Assembly: GCA_964505555.1 (NCBI GenBank)
Contig: CAZDIO010000148.1
Span: forward strand, 1-29,762
Reading direction: 5' to 3'
Length of the DNA stretch: 29,762 bases
Origin: CAZDIO01 sp964505555
GTDB lineage: Bacteria > Bdellovibrionota_C > UBA2361 > SZUA-149 > CAZDIO01
The translations under genes and the position numbers were made by a program. The notes beneath the pieces were generated by a model. That model was given only the letters and a program-made list of their open reading frames with translations. It did no database searches and was not told the DNA's origin. Shown here piece after piece: positions 24,309-29,762 of the stretch. Every line of letters begins with the position of its first letter. The stretch's first letter is position 1.

Positions 24309-24337
24309 ATTATAACAGAGTTCGGTTCGCTGGGCAA
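24309..24337 (-). promoter_or_regulatory. Promoter of rsfS
   Basis: On the minus strand, TTGCCC (24337-24332), a spacer of 17, then a perfect TATAAT (24314-24309), giving a leader of about 40 bases to the ATG at 24262. It lies in the 95-base gap after obg. Confidence 0.7.
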
Positions 24338-24357
24338 TGAAAAGTAAGAGAGGGCAC

Positions 24358-25434
24358 TTAGGAAGCGTTTACAACGTTTCTGGGAATTGAGCGCATGCGA
24401 GAATCATGCACCAACTGGTAGAGTCTCTCATTACACTCTTTTATTCCTTCCCCGGTAACGCTTGAAATAAGAAAGCTCTCAATGCCTTGTTTCTTTAGCG
24501 CTTCACTAGCGGCGTGGTAAGCAATTCGAGCAGTGGGGAGATCTGCTTTTGAAAAAATAACTATGCGTGGGTAACTTAATAAGGTTTCAGAAAATGCGCC
24601 GAGTTCCTTTTCAATAACTTGAAATTGTAAGAGGGCAAATTCAGCAAGTGCAGATTCATTTTCATCTTCTGGTGGGACGAGGTCTTCCCAGGAACTTGTT
24701 ACATCGATAAATTGCGCAAGAACCGCCGTGCGCTCGATATGCTTTAGAAATCGGATTCCAAGACCTTTGCCCTGATGGGCTCCGGGAATAAGCCCAGGAA
24801 TGTCAGCAACTACAAATTGCCGATCTTGATCCAAAGAAACCACCCCCAGGTTAGGCTGTAACGTAGTAAAGGGGTATTCAGCAATTTTTGGTCGAGCGGC
24901 AGAGATTCTAGAGATAAAAGTTGATTTCCCAGCATTTGGAAATCCGATCAGTCCAACATCCGCGACTGATTTTAGAACAAGTTGAAACTGAAAAATCTCT
25001 CCAGGCTGCCCACTCTGTGCATGTGTCGGGGACTGATTTGTTGAGGATTTAAAAAAAGCATTTCCTTTACCGCCGCGCCCTCCTCGAGCAGCAACCCATC
25101 GTGCTCCTGGCACGGCGAGATCAGCAATAAGATTCTCATTGTAAAATACCTGCGTGCCAACCGGGATTTTTCGAATGACATCTTCTCCCGCTCTCCCAGT
25201 GAGCTGATTTCTGCCACCGCCGGTACCATCTTTTGCTCGAATTATGGGGTTTAGTGCAAAATCCATCAGAGAGTTTAGTCCCGGTTCTGCAACAAAGATA
25301 ACACTCCCGCCATCTCCACCGTCCCCCCCATCTGGGCCTCCCATCGGAACGAACTTCTCTCGTCGCCAACCTACAAAGCCAGCGCCGCCATGGCCAGCAA
25401 TAAGCTTTACATTTGCTTCATCAATAAACTTCAT
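24358..25434 (-). CDS. obg: GTPase Obg
   Basis: 358 residues. The glycine-rich Obg domain (1-158) contains GGAGFVGWRREKFVPMGGPDGGDGG and ARGGRGGKGNAFFKSSTNQ. The G domain has G1 GFPNAGKST (164-172), switch I region YPFTTLQPNLG, G3 DIPGLI (211-216), G4 FSKAD (294-298) and G5 ISSVTGEG. It acts in 50S ribosome maturation and stress control. The G4 motif has Ser in place of the usual Asn of NKxD, a tolerated but uncommon variant. There is no C-terminal OCT domain, as is common in proteobacterial Obg. Third in rplU-rpmA-obg, 105 bases after rpmA, with no clear ribosome binding site. Confidence 0.97.
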   Translation of the reverse strand: MKFIDEANVKLIAGHGGAGFVGWRREKFVPMGGPDGGDGGDGGSVIFVAEPGLNSLMDFALNPIIRAKDGTGGGRNQLTGRAGEDVIRKIPVGTQVFYNENLIADLAVPGARWVAARGGRGGKGNAFFKSSTNQSPTHAQSGQPGEIFQFQLVLKSVADVGLIGFPNAGKSTFISRISAARPKIAEYPFTTLQPNLGVVSLDQDRQFVVADIPGLIPGAHQGKGLGIRFLKHIERTAVLAQFIDVTSSWEDLVPPEDENESALAEFALLQFQVIEKELGAFSETLLSYPRIVIFSKADLPTARIAYHAASEALKKQGIESFLISSVTGEGIKECNERLYQLVHDSRMRSIPRNVVNAS

Positions 25435-25539
25435 AAGCAGAACATACGCTCAAAGTTATAGAAACAGCCAAGGAGCTGGATCGCACGAACCACAAAAACA
25501 GCATGTACGGAGAATCAATGAAGCGATTTTTAAGAGTAA

Positions 25540-25815
25540 CTACGCTTCAACAGTAGCTACTGCTGCCGATGGGTAAACGCTTACCTCTTGGCGGCTTTTT
25601 TTTCTTTCAAAAGCTACCACCCCATCAATTAAAGAATAAATCGTAAAATCTCTTCCCATCGAAACATTTCGTCCAGGATGAAACTTCGTGCCACACTGAC
25701 GGATAAGGATATTTCCAGCGATAACCTCTTGTCCACCAAATCGCTTTACCCCCCGGCGTTTTCCCGCCGAGTCGCGACCATTTCGTGAAGAGCCTCCCGC
25801 TTTTTTATGTGCCAT
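25540..25815 (-). CDS. rpmA: 50S ribosomal protein L27
   Basis: 91 residues. It begins MAHKKAGGSSRNGRDSAGKRRGVKRFGG, the N-terminus that reaches the peptidyl-transferase centre, followed by IRQCGTKFHPGRNVSMGRDFTIYSL. There is no Firmicutes-type cleaved leader. AGAGG is 5 nt before the ATG. Between rplU (56 bases) and obg in the standard order. Confidence 0.98.
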   Translation of the reverse strand: MAHKKAGGSSRNGRDSAGKRRGVKRFGGQEVIAGNILIRQCGTKFHPGRNVSMGRDFTIYSLIDGVVAFERKKSRQEVSVYPSAAVATVEA

Positions 25816-25871
25816 TTCAGCCTCTCGTTACGTTTCGATTCTTTGAGTTGTTGAGTTTTTCTTAGACGGCC

Positions 25872-26186
25872 CTAGCTTGCAATAATTTCAGTGACTCGGA
25901 CCTTTGTAAATTGTTGCCGATGACCCTTCTTGACCCGGCTTCCATGTCGGCGGCGCTTTTTAAAGATGATTAACTTCTCACCTTTGACCGGTCCAAGAAC
26001 CTCTAGCTGGACCCGTGCTCCGGAGACGAAAGGTTGACCGATCTGTGTTTTTCCACCGTCACTCACCAGTAAGACCTCCTCGAGAGAGAGTTCCGATCCC
26101 TTCTCACCGTCTAGTTTCTCTATGGTGAGAACTTCCCCTTTGGAAACACCGTATTGTTTGCCACCTGTGGCTATAACTGCATACAT
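25872..26186 (-). CDS. rplU: 50S ribosomal protein L21
   Basis: 104 residues from the ATG at 26186: MYAVIATGGKQYGVSKGEVLTIEKL, then LEVLGPVKGEKLIIFKKRRRHGSRVKKGHRQQFTKVRV, which is the L21 signature. I chose this start, not the ATG at 26228 (14 residues longer), because AAGGAG lies 10 nt before it (26202-26197), MYAVI is the family N-terminus, and the extension falls in the leader. First gene of rplU-rpmA-obg. Confidence 0.97.
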   Translation of the reverse strand: MYAVIATGGKQYGVSKGEVLTIEKLDGEKGSELSLEEVLLVSDGGKTQIGQPFVSGARVQLEVLGPVKGEKLIIFKKRRRHGSRVKKGHRQQFTKVRVTEIIAS

Positions 26187-26237
26187 GAGAGAGTAACTCC
26201 TTGATTGAGTCTTAAAGCGAGTAACCAAATAATTTGG

Positions 26238-26293
26238 CTAGTGTTTATATCGTGATCAGATAAAACCCTGCGCCCATCACGAGGGAACACTAG
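26238..26293 (-). promoter_or_regulatory. Nested stem-loops in the rplU leader
   Basis: Outer arms CTAGTGTT (26238-26245) and AACACTAG (26286-26293), 8 bp, enclose inner arms TCGTGAT (26250-26256) and ATCACGA (26276-26282), 7 bp, with a 19-base loop. All pairs are perfect. A third small stem, CCAAA TAA TTTGG, lies between this and the gene (26224-26236). It lies 50 to 110 bases upstream of the rplU start. It could be an autoregulatory leader bound by a ribosomal protein, or a DNA operator overlapping the promoter. It does not obviously match the known Firmicutes L21 leader. Confidence 0.5.
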
Positions 26294-26319
26294 TTACACG
26301 GAATCCTCAATATGGTCAA
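26291..26319 (-). promoter_or_regulatory. Possible promoter of the rplU operon
   Basis: On the minus strand, TTGACC (26319-26314), a spacer of 17, then TAACTA (26296-26291). The predicted start is near 26284, so the transcript would begin with the inner 7-bp hairpin. The -10 is weak (3/6). Confidence 0.4.
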
Positions 26320-26473
26320 TATTTTCCATAGATTACTTTGGTTTAGCGGCTAAATCACCGTAGCTAAAATGATAACCATCTATGATAACTGAATGAAAAT
26401 AGGGACTTGTACGAACTCGGGAATTGAGTTGAAGGGGAAGCTGTTTCCAGTAAGATCTCGATCCTTAGCTTAA

Positions 26474-26493
26474 TGGTCGTAAGGTCTTACCAG
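26474..26493 (-). repeat. CTGGTA repeat, copy a (degenerate)
   Basis: Minus-strand CTGGTAAGACCTTACGACCA. It shares CTGGTA..CCTTAC with the copies at 26971, 27849 and 28268, and is itself an imperfect hairpin (CTTACCA against TGGT-TAAG). It lies about 50 bases past the stop of the gene at 26544. Confidence 0.45.
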
Positions 26494-26543
26494 AAAACAG
26501 AGGCAGAAAAACGAAGGGATAATAGACATTGTAATGAGGGGCA

Positions 26544-26939
26544 TCAAATGAGGATTGTATTGCCACATTTTTCGCATTTGATTTCTTTTCTTGAATCAGT
26601 GTCTCGTTCAACCCTTGCTTTGCCCTCGATCTGACTACCATCAAAGCCGACCACGCGAACCCATGTCCCTTCAGTGAGGCGTTCTGCACTAGAGATCGGA
26701 AACGAAAATCCACGGATCCTGGCACTTCCACCATCGACGACCTCAGCACGGTCTCCGGTTTTGACCTTAATACAACGCTCAATGTTGGGAATAAGTATTA
26801 CTAATCCAGGGCCCCGAAGGGGCATCATCCTCCCCAATCGCAAGGTTGCCAAACGGGCGCTTTCCTCGCAAACCTTTACAGAAGATACAACGAGAACTAG
26901 CGAGATAATACAAAGAATGAATAACGGAGCTGCTGACAT
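26544..26939 (-). CDS. Small membrane protein, SPFH start plus OB-fold-like domain
   Basis: 131 residues from the ATG at 26939, chosen because AAGGAGG lies 5 nt before it (26951-26945); an ATG at 27005 would add 22 polar residues. Residues 4-21 form one membrane helix. Residues 22-60 (VCEESARLATLRLGRMMPLRGPGLVILIPNIERCIKV) match the opening strand of SPFH/band 7 proteins (stomatin, prohibitin), but the rest of the SPFH domain is missing. Residues 62-112 (ARIRGFSFPISSAERLTEGTWVRVVGFDGSQIEGKARVE) resemble the OB-fold C-terminal domain of NfeD, the usual operon partner of SPFH proteins. The end has one CxxC (KCEKCGN), half a zinc ribbon. So it looks like a minimal SPFH-NfeD hybrid. Function unknown. 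Confidence 0.6.
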   Translation of the reverse strand: MSAAPLFILCIISLVLVVSSVKVCEESARLATLRLGRMMPLRGPGLVILIPNIERCIKVKTGDRAEVVDGGSARIRGFSFPISSAERLTEGTWVRVVGFDGSQIEGKARVERDTDSRKEIKCEKCGNTILI

Positions 26940-26970
26940 GGTTTCCTCCTTCTTTCTTATGGTCTCTCTC

Positions 26971-27020
26971 CTGGTAATGCCTGACTCTTGATTTTGTTTC
27001 AACAAAACAAAGGTATTAAG
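26971..27020 (+). repeat. CTGGTA repeat, copy b, with inner hairpin
   Basis: CTGGTAATGCCTGACTCTTG (26971-26990) followed by TTTTGTT, TC, AACAAAA, a 7-bp hairpin. Same order and spacing as the perfect copy at 27849, but the right arm has decayed. It lies between the SPFH-like gene and the protease pair. Confidence 0.5.
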
Positions 27021-27030
27021 TTATTATCGC

Positions 27031-27438
27031 GTGGTTGCTAAAGAAGTTGCTGACTTAAATCGCGGAGATACTCTATTAACACCAATCAAAAGTAAGGTTC
27101 TGCCAGGAGATGAAGGAGATGATGAGTTGCAAGATATTGAGCTGAATGAATTTATGCATTATATTTATTTCATGGAACAAGTTCTGAGCTGGCAAGAAAT
27201 TGAAAAGAATTACAATCAGCAGTGGGTTCAACTGGTAGATTATGATTGGCCAGAAGGCGAGCCTCGACCAAAGTCAGGACGAGTCCGACTCCACGCTTCA
27301 ACACGGAAAGAATTTAACAAACTTGTCTTGGAAGCTGAACCTGTCAATGCTGCAAGAATCTATGTCGGTACGCATAAAATGCCGGAAGGCATAATCCTAA
27401 GCTCCAATGTTGTAAGAATTACTTCATGCGCACCGTAA
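27031..27438 (+). CDS. Unknown partner protein of the retropepsin gene
   Basis: 135 residues from a GTG start at 27031; the frame is open upstream to 26992, so the true start could be earlier and is not fixed by a ribosome binding site. No signal peptide or membrane segment, acidic overall. The C-terminal half (WVQLVDYDWPEGEPRPKSGRVRLHASTRKEFNKLVL, then ARIYVGTHKMPEGIILSSNVVRI) recalls small conserved proteins encoded directly upstream of bacterial aspartyl-protease genes; I cannot assign a function. Its last 13 bases overlap the next gene, so the two are translationally linked. Confidence 0.6.
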   Translation: MVAKEVADLNRGDTLLTPIKSKVLPGDEGDDELQDIELNEFMHYIYFMEQVLSWQEIEKNYNQQWVQLVDYDWPEGEPRPKSGRVRLHASTRKEFNKLVLEAEPVNAARIYVGTHKMPEGIILSSNVVRITSCAP

Positions 27439-27815
27439 AAATTGATCGCGCTCAAGATGTCTCTGAAATCGAAGTGTTAATCACTGGCCCACGCTCCAAT
27501 CAACAAGTAAATTTGATTTTTGATACTGGAGCGGCACTTACTCAGATAGACACCGGTTTGATTGAAGACATCGGTTATTCGATTTCCAATGCGTCTCAAG
27601 TAATGAGTGTACTAGGAGCAACTGGTGCACCTCAACAAGGTTACAACATCGAAGTAGAATCCATTTCTTTCCTTGGAAAGAAGATAGAAAAGCCTCAAGT
27701 AGGAGTATATGATTTCCAAAATTTTCCAGGAGTTGATGGTCTCCTTGGTTGGGATGTAATTCGCCATCTCCATGTTGAAATGAATGGACCAAAAGGCATT
27801 TTAAAAGTCTTTTAG
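27426..27815 (+). CDS. Retropepsin-like aspartic protease
   Basis: 129 residues. The catalytic motif LIFDTGAALTQID has the Asp-Thr-Gly of clan AA, flap-like GATGAPQQGYNIEVESI follows, and the C-terminal signature is GLLGWDVIRHLHVEMNG, equivalent to the hydrophobic-hydrophobic-G triad of retropepsins. A single half-domain is present, so activity would need a homodimer. No signal peptide, thus cytoplasmic. Bacterial members of this type are common but mostly uncharacterised. It overlaps the preceding gene by 13 bases and ends 33 bases before the long perfect hairpin at 27849, so the pair is a compact two-gene unit. Substrate unknown. Confidence 0.8.
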   Translation: MRTVKIDRAQDVSEIEVLITGPRSNQQVNLIFDTGAALTQIDTGLIEDIGYSISNASQVMSVLGATGAPQQGYNIEVESISFLGKKIEKPQVGVYDFQNFPGVDGLLGWDVIRHLHVEMNGPKGILKVF

Positions 27816-27848
27816 AAAAGACTTCGCTTAGAAAGATAACTCCTTCTC

Positions 27849-27909
27849 CTGGTAGTGCCTTACTTTAATTCTGTTTTAGCAAAACAGAATTAAAGTAAGG
27901 CACTACCAG
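27849..27909. repeat. Perfect 29-bp-arm hairpin made of two inverted CTGGTA repeats (copy c)
   Basis: The left arm 27849-27877 (CTGGTAGTGCCTTACTTTAA, then TTCTGTTTT) and right arm 27881-27909 are exact complements around the loop AGC: 61 bases without one mismatch. The first 18 bases of the left arm recur at 28268. There is no T-run after it on either strand, so it does not look like a plain terminator. The perfect arms suggest recent origin or selection. Confidence 0.85.
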
Positions 27910-28066
27910 AGATAAAGAACTCGAAAAATTAGACTAAGAGCTGGCTAAGGTGTCACACAGCTACCTCACCTGCCCATAACGCTTATATAGTAGTTTGAGG
28001 AATTATCTCAAATTCGGTTCCTGATGTTGGTTTCTATCTTTTATTAGTACTTGAATAGGGGGTTGT

Positions 28067-28255
28067 ATGAGGTTTAAGAGAACTGCTCTTTTTACTTTAG
28101 GCTTGCTTTATTTTGCCATGGTTACTCCTTCTGTGCGTGCCGAAGATAATGTAAAGGATATCCTTTTATTTATTTTATGGTGTCGTTCAGAGAACGGGAA
28201 ACTCAATCAAACTTACGACTTCTGTACGTTGCCTCCTGAAGGTCCCAACGTCTGA
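28067..28255 (+). CDS. Small secreted peptide
   Basis: 62 residues. A clear signal peptide (MRFKRTALFTLGLLYFAMVTPSVRA) would leave about 37 residues, EDNVKDILLFILWCRSENGK then LNQTYDFCTLPPEGPNV, with two cysteines (12 residues apart) that could form one disulfide. GGGGG lies 5 nt before the ATG. It occupies its own module between repeat copies c and d. I recognise no family. Its shortness means that it could be a chance frame, but signal peptide, ribosome site and paired cysteines argue for a real gene. Confidence 0.55.
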   Translation: MRFKRTALFTLGLLYFAMVTPSVRAEDNVKDILLFILWCRSENGKLNQTYDFCTLPPEGPNV

Positions 28256-28267
28256 AAGAACTTCTTC

Positions 28268-28290
28268 CTGGTAGTGCCTTACTTTTAAAT
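28268..28290 (+). repeat. CTGGTA repeat, copy d
   Basis: CTGGTAGTGCCTTACTTT is identical to the outer part of copy c; one further C upstream makes 19 shared bases, and the pyrimidine-rich CTTC flank is shared too. No inverted partner here. It lies 12 bases past the stop of the secreted peptide gene. Confidence 0.6.
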
Positions 28291-28408
28291 AACTCTATCG
28301 CGAGCGAATGTGACGTTTGTTATCTGCCAGAGGCAATCGCTGATGCGAAAAAGTATGTAGAACCGCCTTATTGGGGGTTTCTTGGGTCATTCCGGGATAG
28401 ACATTTCC

Positions 28409-28912
28409 TCAGGGAAGCCTAGGTGTAAATTCACATTCTATAATTTGATAATCTGAGTATTGCCTCGTTGCGGTGGTGGTGGCTTGTCTATCTTGTGATC
28501 CTCGTAACTTAATCGACGCTCCTTTTTCTATAAAGAACTGATCAGGTATGGCAGCTCCAATAGCCCGAAGGCTTGATCTGGGAGGATTATAAGTTTGCAA
28601 CCCACCTCCGACATGAAGGTTACTCACCTTGATCATATTTCCCGTAGCTATCTGGAAGGAGCCCATTCCGTTGATCGAAAAATTATTTCGATGGAATAAG
28701 GTGGCGCCAAGTGATAATTCGTTGCAATCGTAGTCAATTTTATATTCCACTCCAACGTCTGTGTTGCATTCGAAGAGTTCAAATGTCCCACCATTATTAA
28801 AAAGTGTGCGACCATCTGACACTACCCAACAACTCCATTTTAGATCTGCAGCAAATGATGGTGTCGAAAACAAGAAAAGAGTAAGAACGAACAATACAAT
28901 CTGTTTTCTCAT
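28409..28912 (-). CDS. Secreted protein of unknown function (cassette gene)
   Basis: 167 residues. The signal peptide MRKQIVLFVLTLFLFSTPSFAA would be cut before DLKWSC. The mature part, about 145 residues, is beta-rich with cysteines in WSCWVV, LFECNT, YDCNELS and IIECEF (four, possibly two disulfides). It contains repeated Gly/Asn turns (LFNNGGTFELF, HVGGGLQTYN). No family is recognised. GGGGAG is 8 nt before the ATG. It lies 79 bases downstream (minus direction) of an attC-like site, as expected of a cassette gene; its own attC is not clear. Confidence 0.7.
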   Translation of the reverse strand: MRKQIVLFVLTLFLFSTPSFAADLKWSCWVVSDGRTLFNNGGTFELFECNTDVGVEYKIDYDCNELSLGATLFHRNNFSINGMGSFQIATGNMIKVSNLHVGGGLQTYNPPRSSLRAIGAAIPDQFFIEKGASIKLRGSQDRQATTTATRQYSDYQIIECEFTPRLP

Positions 28913-28991
28913 GACAAACGCTCCCCATTAACAAGATCATTATTAATAAACTACCATTCATGAATCGATTTTGGAAGAGGCACAACGTTTA

Positions 28992-29060
28992 GCGGATAAC
29001 GTTAAGTGCCAGCTCGGGAGGCCATAGGCCGACCTGAGTTGGGCACGCTTGTTATACCGC
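28992..29060 (-). other. attC-like integron recombination site 1
   Basis: In minus orientation: R'' GCGGTATAAC (29060-29051), 4-base spacer, L'' GTGCC, variable part with GGCC-TAT-GGCC apex, L' GGCAC, spacer TTAAC, R' GTTATCCGC (29000-28992). R'' and R' pair fully apart from one bulged T; the L pair is 5 bp; the spacers stay unpaired, as in attC hairpins. The stop codon TAA of the zinc-ribbon gene lies inside R'', a hallmark of cassettes. Total 69 bp, in the attC size range. Confidence 0.7.
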
Positions 29061-29555
29061 ATCCTCAAACCCATTTAAAGTTGTTGTTAGGTGGCAACTC
29101 TGACAAATAAACCGTTCGAACTCTCTAAAACGTCTGTTCTCCATCGAATTGCCGCATCCTGGACAGGTCGGTGGCAAAGAAGACGATTGCTTAACTCGGA
29201 TCGAATACAACGTAGAATATTGTTTGTTAAGCAAATTCGTCGCTTCAAGACCAAGCACATTAACTCGACCAAAAATATTAGTCTGAGCTTCGGCTGCCCA
29301 AGATTCATATTCATCCGAATCCAACCATAATCGCTCGATTGCCGCATAGAGATGATTCCAATAATACAAGGCATCTACCGTGAGGTCAGGAAGTAATAAG
29401 GTCGCGGGATCTATTTCTAAATTGCACCCTATGCAATGGATTGGGTTAAATCCGAGCGAATACATTACAAGGAGATATTCACGATCTGTACAAGTGCAGA
29501 TCTCGTTCCTTGGAGTCGCATCGGGAACAGAGAATTTGGACTCAATATATTTCAT
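29052..29555 (-). CDS. DUF2310-type zinc-ribbon protein (cassette gene)
   Basis: 167 residues. It matches the Zn-ribbon family DUF2310: CTCTDREYLLVMYSLGFN, a CIGC pair, WNHLYAAIERLWLDSDEYESWAAEAQ, LLNKQYSTLYSIRV, then the C-terminal ribbon CPGCGNS with CQSC. Four cysteines in two CxxC pairs would hold one zinc; the earlier CTC and CIGC may form another site. Members are thought to be nucleic-acid-binding on the strength of the ribbon only, and they occur in integron cassettes. The start ATG is 15 bases downstream of the attC 2 boundary, and the stop lies inside attC 1: a single-gene cassette with almost no spare sequence. Confidence 0.8.
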   Translation of the reverse strand: MKYIESKFSVPDATPRNEICTCTDREYLLVMYSLGFNPIHCIGCNLEIDPATLLLPDLTVDALYYWNHLYAAIERLWLDSDEYESWAAEAQTNIFGRVNVLGLEATNLLNKQYSTLYSIRVKQSSSLPPTCPGCGNSMENRRFREFERFICQSCHLTTTLNGFEDAV

Positions 29556-29569
29556 TGGTTGAAACTAGA

Positions 29570-29665
29570 GCGGTATAACGTTAGTAATGAGCAGTTGCGG
29601 ATAAAACGGCGTTGAAAGAGGCTGATGCGTTGGCATCCGCAATCTGCTTGATTTAATGGTTGCAC
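29570..29665 (-). other. attC-like integron recombination site 2
   Basis: In minus orientation the L'' and L' arms are 29648-29635 (AGCAG, extra A, TTGCGGAT) and 29602-29590 (ATCCGCAA CTGCT): 13 bp with a single extrahelical base, as in attC. R' is GTTATACCGC (29579-29570), near identical to that of site 1. A weaker R'' GTGCAAC lies at 29665-29659. The two 10-base spacers are symmetrical but longer than usual, so R'' is less certain. Confidence 0.55.
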
Positions 29666-29675
29666 TAAGGTTCGC

Positions 29676-29762
29676 CTAGGCAACAGTAGAGGCAATGATA
29701 GAGGCTTGAGGGGAGAAATTCAAGGGGAAGAAGTAGGATTTATAGCGTGTATATGAGGCTCT
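29676..29762 (-). CDS. Possible 3' end of a further cassette gene
   Basis: From the right edge, the minus frame stays open for 28 codons and ends in TAG at 29676, 11 bases before R'' of attC 2. This is where a cassette gene would end. The residues (ending LNFSPQASIIASTVA) are not recognised, and the stretch is too short to distinguish from chance. Confidence 0.2.
   Translation of the reverse strand, partial: RASYTRYKSYFFPLNFSPQASIIASTVA

Larger units (their letters stand above)
26187..26543. other. Upstream region of rplU, 357 bases
   Basis: It holds the rplU ribosome binding site, leader stems and promoter. There is a near-perfect palindrome TTTAGC G GCTAAA (26342-26354) about 25 bases upstream of the -35, two copies of ATGATAAC 13 bases apart (26369 and 26382), and the first copy of the CTGGTA repeat (26474-26493). 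No gene is supported. Confidence 0.6.

Noticed and set aside
27840..27915. Intrinsic terminator for the protease pair
   Set aside because: The stem is perfect but no T-run follows on either strand; the arms match a repeat found elsewhere, so a plain terminator does not explain it.
28290..28345. Possible third attC (GATAACAAACG ... GTTATTT in minus orientation) after the secreted-protein gene
   Set aside because: The outer arms pair, but the site is only about 38 bases and has almost no inner stem; too short for attC without better evidence.
28797..28985. Alternative minus-strand frame overlapping the start of the secreted-protein gene
   Set aside because: Overlaps the signal-peptide region of a better-supported gene and lacks a binding site.
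1..29762. tRNA or rRNA genes and CRISPR arrays
   Set aside because: No T-loop/acceptor pairs, no rRNA motifs and no regularly spaced repeats were seen on either strand by eye.

Overview
The window comes from a Gram-negative, flagellated bacterium of moderate GC. The order rplU-rpmA-obg-rsfS-(TPR)-gpmI-comF, next to hook genes and an outer-membrane beta-barrel, is most like deltaproteobacterial or Bdellovibrionota-type genomes. I cannot place it more precisely from this sequence alone.

Left edge (1-864): the 5' part of an HNH-endonuclease-type gene leaves the window. A non-coding stretch of nearly 600 bases follows. It holds an 11-bp inverted repeat and, on the minus strand, a strong candidate for a structured RNA of about 205 nt with a long closing stem, a 13-bp apical hairpin and a T-run at the end. 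It could be 6S-like.

Cell-surface biosynthesis region (865-10950): a tight minus-strand operon (ATP-grasp ligase, FemAB/GNAT-type acyltransferase, ThDP decarboxylase/synthase-like enzyme) diverges from a plus-strand run. That run encodes a formyltransferase-like plus GINT1-like glycosyltransferase fusion, a coiled-coil methyltransferase resembling O-antigen chain terminators, a GT4-like glycosyltransferase and a membrane-anchored glutaredoxin-like protein. A convergent gene encodes an FrhB-like two-cluster iron-sulfur protein of the kind found in polysaccharide clusters. Together they look like a glycan or glycolipid assembly and decoration module whose product is not predictable.

Core block (11102-26186): ahcY, an orphan FlhB C-terminal-domain protein, an unknown basic protein, a beta-barrel outer-membrane protein, fliK-flgD-flgE, a 100-bp palindromic REP-like element, a membrane-tethered DsbA-like oxidoreductase, comF, gpmI, a LapA/TPR protein, rsfS, obg, rpmA and rplU. 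The spacing indicates several operons. Good sigma70-type promoters are visible before ahcY, the FrhB-like gene, rsfS and rplU. The rplU leader contains nested inverted repeats.

Accessory right end (26187-29762): small gene modules (a mini SPFH/OB-fold membrane protein, a retropepsin with its partner protein, a 62-aa secreted peptide) are separated by copies of a short repeat whose core is CTGGTAnTGCCTTAC. One copy pair forms a perfect 29-bp-arm hairpin. Beyond it are two minus-strand genes, a secreted unknown and a DUF2310-type zinc-ribbon protein. They are arranged like integron gene cassettes with recognisable attC sites, so the array probably continues, and its integrase would lie, to the right of the window.

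The most unusual content is the repeat-bounded module series lying directly against an integron-like cassette array, followed by the ThDP/FemAB/ATP-grasp surface operon with its predicted leaderless first gene, and the structured RNA candidate at the left.
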